From VRUE01 sp963819755 (GTDB taxonomy: Bacteria; Actinomycetota; Thermoleophilia; Solirubrobacterales; 70-9): a DNA stretch of 64,000 nt. A program made the translations under genes and the position numbers. Position 1 is the stretch's first letter. The number at the start of each line of letters is the position of its first letter. Positions 61,401-64,000 of this stretch are shown here, piece after piece. The stretch covers positions 1,014,510-1,078,509 of the forward strand of contig CAWFXB010000001.1 of the NCBI GenBank assembly GCA_963819755.1. Direction: 5' to 3'. The notes under the pieces are model-generated. The model saw only the letters and a program-made list of their open reading frames with translations. It was not told the origin of the DNA and ran no database searches.

Positions 61401-64000
61401 TCGCGCTCTCTTGCTCCCAAAGCCCCCAGGCGATCGAGGTTGCGGGCAGCCCTTCGGCGCGGCGTCTTTGGGCCAGGGCGTCGAGGTAGGCGTTGGCGGC
61501 GGCGTAGTTGGCCTGGCCGGGGCCGCCGAGGGTGCCCGCCACCGAGGAGAAGAGGACGAAGGTGTCGAGGCCCATCTCCCTGGTCAGCTCGTGCAGGTGT
61601 GAGGCGGCATCGGCCTTGGGGGCGAAGACATGCTCCAGTTGCTCGGGGGCCAAAGCTTCGACCGTGGCGTCTGCAAGGGCTCCGGCGCAGTGGAAGACCG
61701 CGCCCATGGGATGTGCCTTGGGGGCTTTGGCGATCGCTTTTGCGAGGGCCTTGGGGTCCGATACGTCACAAGAGAGGATCTGCGCCTCGACTCCCAGTGC
61801 CTCCAGGCCTGCTTGCAGCTCCCTTGCCCCCGGGGCATCGGGTCCCGAGCGGCTCAGCAAGAGCATGCTGCGGGCGCCGTGGTGCTCTGCGAGGTGTCTG
61901 GCGGTGAGCGAGCCGAGGGTGCCGGTGGCGCCGGTGATCAGGACCGTGCGCTCGGGGTCTATCGCCCGCGGCAGGGTGAGCAGGAGCTTGCCGACGTTTC
62001 GCCCCTCCCTGAGGCGGCGGAAGGCGGCGGGGGCTTCGCGTATGTCGTGTGCCTCGGCCGGTGAGTGGGAGAGGGCCCCGCGCTCGAAGAGGGAGACGAT
62101 CTCGGTGAGGATCTCCCCGCTGCGCTCCTCGTCGAGGTGAACCACGTCGAAGGTCTCATAGGAGACCCCCGGATGGGCGCGGGAGACCTCCCCCGGATCG
62201 CGCATGTCGGTCCTACCCATCTCCAAGAAGCGCCCGCCGCGCGGCAAGAGCCCCAGGGAGGCATCGACGAACTCCCCGGCGAGGGAGTTGAGGATGACGT
62301 CGACTCCCTCTCCTTCGGTGGTGGTGAGGAACTTGTCTTTGAACTCGGTGTCGCGCGAGGAGGCGATGTGGTCCTCGGGGATGCCCGCCTCTCGCAAGAC
62401 GTCCCACTTGGCGGGCGACGCAGTGGCAAAGACCTCGGCGCCGATGTGCTTTGCGAGGCCGATCGCGGCCATGCCGACGCCGCCCGCACCGGCGTGGACC
62501 AGCACCCTCTCCCCGGCTTTGAGCCCGGCGAGGTCACGCAGGCCGTAGAGGGCGGTTGTGAAGACGATCGGGACCGCTGCGGCCTGCTCGAAGGACCAGC
62601 CCTCGGGGACCGGCAACAGACGGGCGCGCTCGCCGACGGCCACCGGGCCAAAGGCTGGGATCGTGCCGAAGACGGCATCCCCGGGAGCGAGGTCGTTCAC
62701 CTCGGCGCCCACCTCGACCACCGTGCCGGCGCCCTCACCGCCGAGTATCGCCGCGCCGGGCACGGCATAGCCCAAGACTGCCAGCACTTCGCGGAAGTTG
62801 AGCCCGGCGGCGCGCATCCGGACTCGCACCTGGGTGGGGGCGAGCGGCTCGCCGGCGGCCGGGTCGGGGACCAGCGCCAGGCCCTCGAGGCTGCCGCGCT
62901 CGGGGGCATCCAAGCGCCAGGGGCCCGGCGGGGGCACGAGGAAGTCCTTGGTGCTCTCGAGCGCCTGCACCCGGGGCACCGAGGCCTCGCCCTCGCGCAG
63001 GGCGAGCTGGGGCTCCTCCGCCCCGAAGGCAAGAGCTGCCTGGAGGGCCGCTTCGGATGCCTCGCTGCCGTCGCTGTCGATCAGGGCGAAGGCGCCGGGG
63101 TGCTCGGACTGGGCCGAGCGCACCAGGCCCCATAGGGCGGCTGCGGCGGGGTCGGGGGACTCCCCCTCTTTGACCGCCATCGCGCCTTGGGTGAGGAAGG
63201 TGAGGCGGGCATCGGAGTCGGTATCGGCGAGCCCGGCCTTGGATCGCCTCCAGGGCCTGCTCGGTTGCCTGGCGCGCGGCCGCCGCACCCTCGCCGGCGA
63301 TCTCGATCCGCAGGAGCTCGGCATCTGCTGCCCCCTCCCCGCCCAGCTCGACGCTCTTCCAATCGAGCTCCAAGAGCTCCGTCCCCCGCCCTGCTCTTTG
63401 GGCCATCGCCCCCGCTGGGTCAAAGGGACGCAGGGCGAGGGAGCGAACGCTCCCCAGCGGGGCGCCGGAGGCGCCGGCGAGCTCGAGCGACAGCTCGCCC
63501 TCGCCGCGGGTGGAGATCTGCGCGCGCAGCTCCTCGGGGCCTTCGGCGTGAAGGGAGACCCCGCTCCAGGAGAAGGGCAGCCTCAGCTCCCCTCCTTCGG
63601 TGCCGGCCAGACCGATCCCGTGCAAAGCCGCATCCAGCAACGCCGGGTGCACGGCGAAGCGCCCGGCTTCGCGGACCTGCGCCTCGAGCAGGGAGGTCTC
63701 GACGTAGATTCGCTCCCCGTCGCGCCATGCGGCCTTCAAGCCCTGGAAGGCGGGGCCGTATTCGAGCCCGTGCTCGGCGAGGACGTCATAGAGGTAGCCG
63801 GTCTCCAGGGGCTCCGCTCCCGCGGGGGGCCACTCCTCCAGGGACTCCGGTGCGGGGACGGGCTCCTCGGAGAGGGCGCCTGTGGCGTGTTGGGTCCACT
63901 CGGCTTCCTCTTCGTCGGGGCGGGAGTGGATCGAGATATCCCGCTCGCCGCCCTCCCCGGGCTCCGCGACCACGACCCGCAGCGCCACCGCGCCCTCCCC
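55440..64000 (-). CDS. PKS-A: type I polyketide synthase, partial at window edge and frame-disrupted
   Basis: Visible order: DH (C-terminal part, HPALLDAALHG), ER (about 62.83-61.96 kb, HAGAGGVGMAAIGLA), KR (GATGTLG, QANYAAAN), ACP (GFDSL near 61.0 kb), then KS (Cys near 60.33 kb), AT (GHSQG near 58.96 kb; YAAHS near 58.65 kb, methylmalonyl-like), DH (HAVAGSVLFPG; DAALQG), KR (GATGDLG; QANYAAAN), ACP (GLDSLGAVEVRN near 55.83 kb) and a C-terminal docking segment (MSDEEMFELIDEEFG). Homology moves between frames at about 63237 (one extra base), 59873 (one extra), 59853 (one extra) and between 59590 and 59510 (one missing or two extra). The extra bases at 59853 and 59873 are clear by comparison with the equivalent PKS-B DNA at 54.36-54.39 kb. 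As written it cannot make one protein; error or real decay cannot be told apart here. The 5' end, loading module and promoter are off-window. Confidence 0.88.

Overview
High-GC (roughly two-thirds G+C) chromosomal DNA from a bacterium that looks like an actinobacterium, probably of a deep lineage such as Thermoleophilia/Solirubrobacterales. This is inferred from the order rne-rplU-rpmA-obgE-(x)-proB-proA-nadD-rsfS, the mreBCD/rodA and ndk-maf blocks, the folC-valS-clpX-clpP-tig series and a DivIVA-like protein. No rRNA or species marker is present, so placement is tentative. The window starts inside leuS and ends inside a modular polyketide synthase (PKS) gene.

Layout. 1-4.6 kb: 5' part of leuS, a SpoIIM-like membrane protein, a MerR regulator with a textbook 19-bp-spacer operator/promoter driving a small Cys-Cys protein and a YnfA-type membrane protein, tRNA-Ala(GGC), and a DivIVA-like coiled-coil protein. 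4.6-12.8 kb: a long minus-strand housekeeping operon (rne, rplU, rpmA, obgE, an isocitrate lyase/PEP-mutase family gene, proB, proA, nadD, rsfS, DivIVA-like), mostly joined by overlapping stop/start codons. 12.8-18.4 kb: the elongasome genes mreB, mreC, mreD and one reading frame that fuses PBP2 to RodA. 18.4-28.9 kb: maf, ndk, a zinc-ribbon membrane protein, an unlisted 40-aa membrane protein, folC, valS, clpX, a GNAT acetyltransferase, HU, an M23 peptidase, clpP and trigger factor. 28.9-32.5 kb: ctaG, a GH15 glucanohydrolase and two small winged-helix regulators. 32.5-64 kb: a co-directional, translationally coupled biosynthetic operon on the minus strand, with three type I modular PKS genes (the first runs off the window), a SAM methyltransferase and an alpha/beta hydrolase.

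How the PKS works together. Docking sequences support the order PKS-A to PKS-B to PKS-C. The visible modules are: (DH-ER-KR-ACP, incomplete), KS-AT-DH-KR-ACP (PKS-A), KS-AT-DH-KR-ACP (PKS-B, malonyl type), then three modules and a thioesterase (PKS-C). The last module has clearly dead DH and KR domains and the one before it has damaged DH and KR motifs. This suggests a conjugated polyene ending in a diketo thioester that could close to an alkenyl pyrone, with the adjacent methyltransferase a candidate O-methylating enzyme (inference).

Notable oddities: PKS-A reads through four frame disruptions as sequenced; two AT regions of PKS-C share about 1.3 kb with only two mismatches seen; PBP2 and RodA are fused with a topology problem; and three genes (maf, the M23 peptidase, folC) lack ATG/GTG/TTG at the homology-supported start and instead begin at CTG or ATA overlapping the upstream stop codon.
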